Source of the DNA: Prevotella sp. E2-28
GTDB taxonomy: Bacteria > Bacteroidota > Bacteroidia > Bacteroidales > Bacteroidaceae
Assembly (NCBI RefSeq): GCF_022024055.1
Contig: NZ_CP091788.1
Coordinates: 3,038,001-3,102,000, forward strand
DNA: 64,000 nucleotides
Direction of reading: 5' to 3'
Numbering within the stretch: the first letter of the stretch is position 1; the number at the start of each line of letters is the position of its first letter. The position numbers and the translations under genes were made by a program. The notes beneath the pieces are model-generated. The model saw nothing but the letters and a program-made list of their open reading frames with translations, was not told the DNA's origin and searched no databases. Positions 63,560 through 64,000 of the stretch are shown here, piece by piece.

Positions 63560-64000
63560 ATGAAACAGAAACCTGATTTAAGTTTTTGGAAATTGTGGAA
63601 CCTGAGCTTTGGGTTCTTTGGTGTGCAGATAGCTTATTCACTTCAAAGTGCTAATATCTCGCGCATATTTGCCACATTGGGTGCCGATCCTCATTCTCTG
63701 AGTTTCTTCTGGGTACTTCCACCACTTATGGGTATGCTTGTACAGCCTATTGTAGGTTCACTAAGCGACAACACTTGGACGCGTTTTGGTCGCCGCATTC
63801 CCTATTTGTTTATCGGTGCTGCGATGGCTGTGCTAGTGATGTTACTTTTGCCTAATGCAGGCTCTCTGGGGCTTACCGTAGGAGCCGCACTCTGGTTTGG
63901 TGCAGCTGCCCTTATGTTTCTTGACACGTCTATCAACATGGCTATGCAGCCATTTAAGATGTTGGTTGGTGATATGGTCAACGAAAAACAGAAGACCAAA
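63560..64000 (+). CDS. MFS sugar transporter (SLC45-like), 3' end cut by window edge
   Basis: 147 codons visible from the ATG at 63560. Starts SFWKLWNLSFGFFGVQIAYSLQSANISRIFATLGAD and continues with PLMGMLVQPIVGSLSDNTWTRFGRRIPYLFIGA, the loop 2-3 motif of the major facilitator superfamily, plus further membrane helices. The start matches inner-membrane maltose/sucrose-type transporters found beside Bacteroidota starch loci. It would bring maltose or oligomers from periplasm to cytosol. Probably co-transcribed with the regulator. Confidence 0.85.
   Translation, partial: MKQKPDLSFWKLWNLSFGFFGVQIAYSLQSANISRIFATLGADPHSLSFFWVLPPLMGMLVQPIVGSLSDNTWTRFGRRIPYLFIGAAMAVLVMLLLPNAGSLGLTVGAALWFGAAALMFLDTSINMAMQPFKMLVGDMVNEKQKTK

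Overview
The window reads as a chromosomal segment of a Prevotella-like member of the Bacteroidales. Supporting signs are promoters of the Bacteroidota type (TAnnTTTG about 20 bp after a TTG/TTTG) in front of many transcription units, few recognisable Shine-Dalgarno sites, a type IX secretion pair (PorU/PorV), a SusC/SusD-type glycan uptake locus, an OstA/SurA/MutL gene cluster, and lipoproteins with a Cys followed by acidic residues. Only the last part of the SusCD locus and the stretch between ribD and prmC look accessory; the rest is housekeeping.

Layout. 1-2561 (minus): an rRNA pseudouridine synthase with a repetitive Gly/Gln/Arg/Tyr-rich N-terminal tail (cut by the window edge), purB and tRNA-Val. 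2562-3013: intergenic region with seven units of a 22-bp tandem repeat. 3014-4165: OmpA-family porin. 4330-12223 (minus): apparent operon guaB, two parvulin-type chaperones, an OstA/LptA-like protein and mutL. 12350-15649 (minus): a multi-pass membrane protein (DUF6057-like) and a beta-propeller lipoprotein carrying a CxxCH haem motif. 15771-18749 (minus): rplM-rpsI-rpsB-tsf behind a structured leader. 19048-23615: a SecD-head-like lipoprotein, a secreted protein, argS and an RNase H. 23652-35035: ribD, then an AT-rich block of four lipoproteins and one Sel1/TonB-C protein, then prmC-recX-comF-like-pyrE-SRPBCC-argH. 35052-40095: lipoproteins, tRNA-Leu, an OmpA/TPR protein, a cysteine-less thioredoxin-fold protein and a ComM/YifB ATPase. 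40169-48738: calycin-like secreted protein, flavoprotein, esterase, FAH hydrolase, porU, porV, ispF. 48794-52914: L,D-transpeptidase, a free-standing non-coding RNA gene (about 50448-50688, minus) and two glycosyltransferases. 52901-64000: a starch/malto-oligosaccharide locus (susC, susD, susE, susF, GH13 amylase on minus; LacI regulator and MFS transporter on plus) organised around a perfect 20-bp LacI-type palindrome.

The most unusual theme is not a gene. At least fifteen places, mostly junctions between co-oriented genes but also inside ostA, argS and prmC, carry degenerate tandem repeats with a fixed period of 7, 8 or 9 bp whose unit sequence differs from place to place, and two intergenic regions carry a shared 22-bp-period family. 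The ribD-prmC gap combines the second 22-bp array, two nested inverted repeats, long hairpins and a dyad array around the lipoprotein block, which makes it look like a variable insertion region. The second lead is the orphan RNA gene upstream of the L,D-transpeptidase, which has a near-ideal promoter, a GNRA-capped terminator and no open reading frame.
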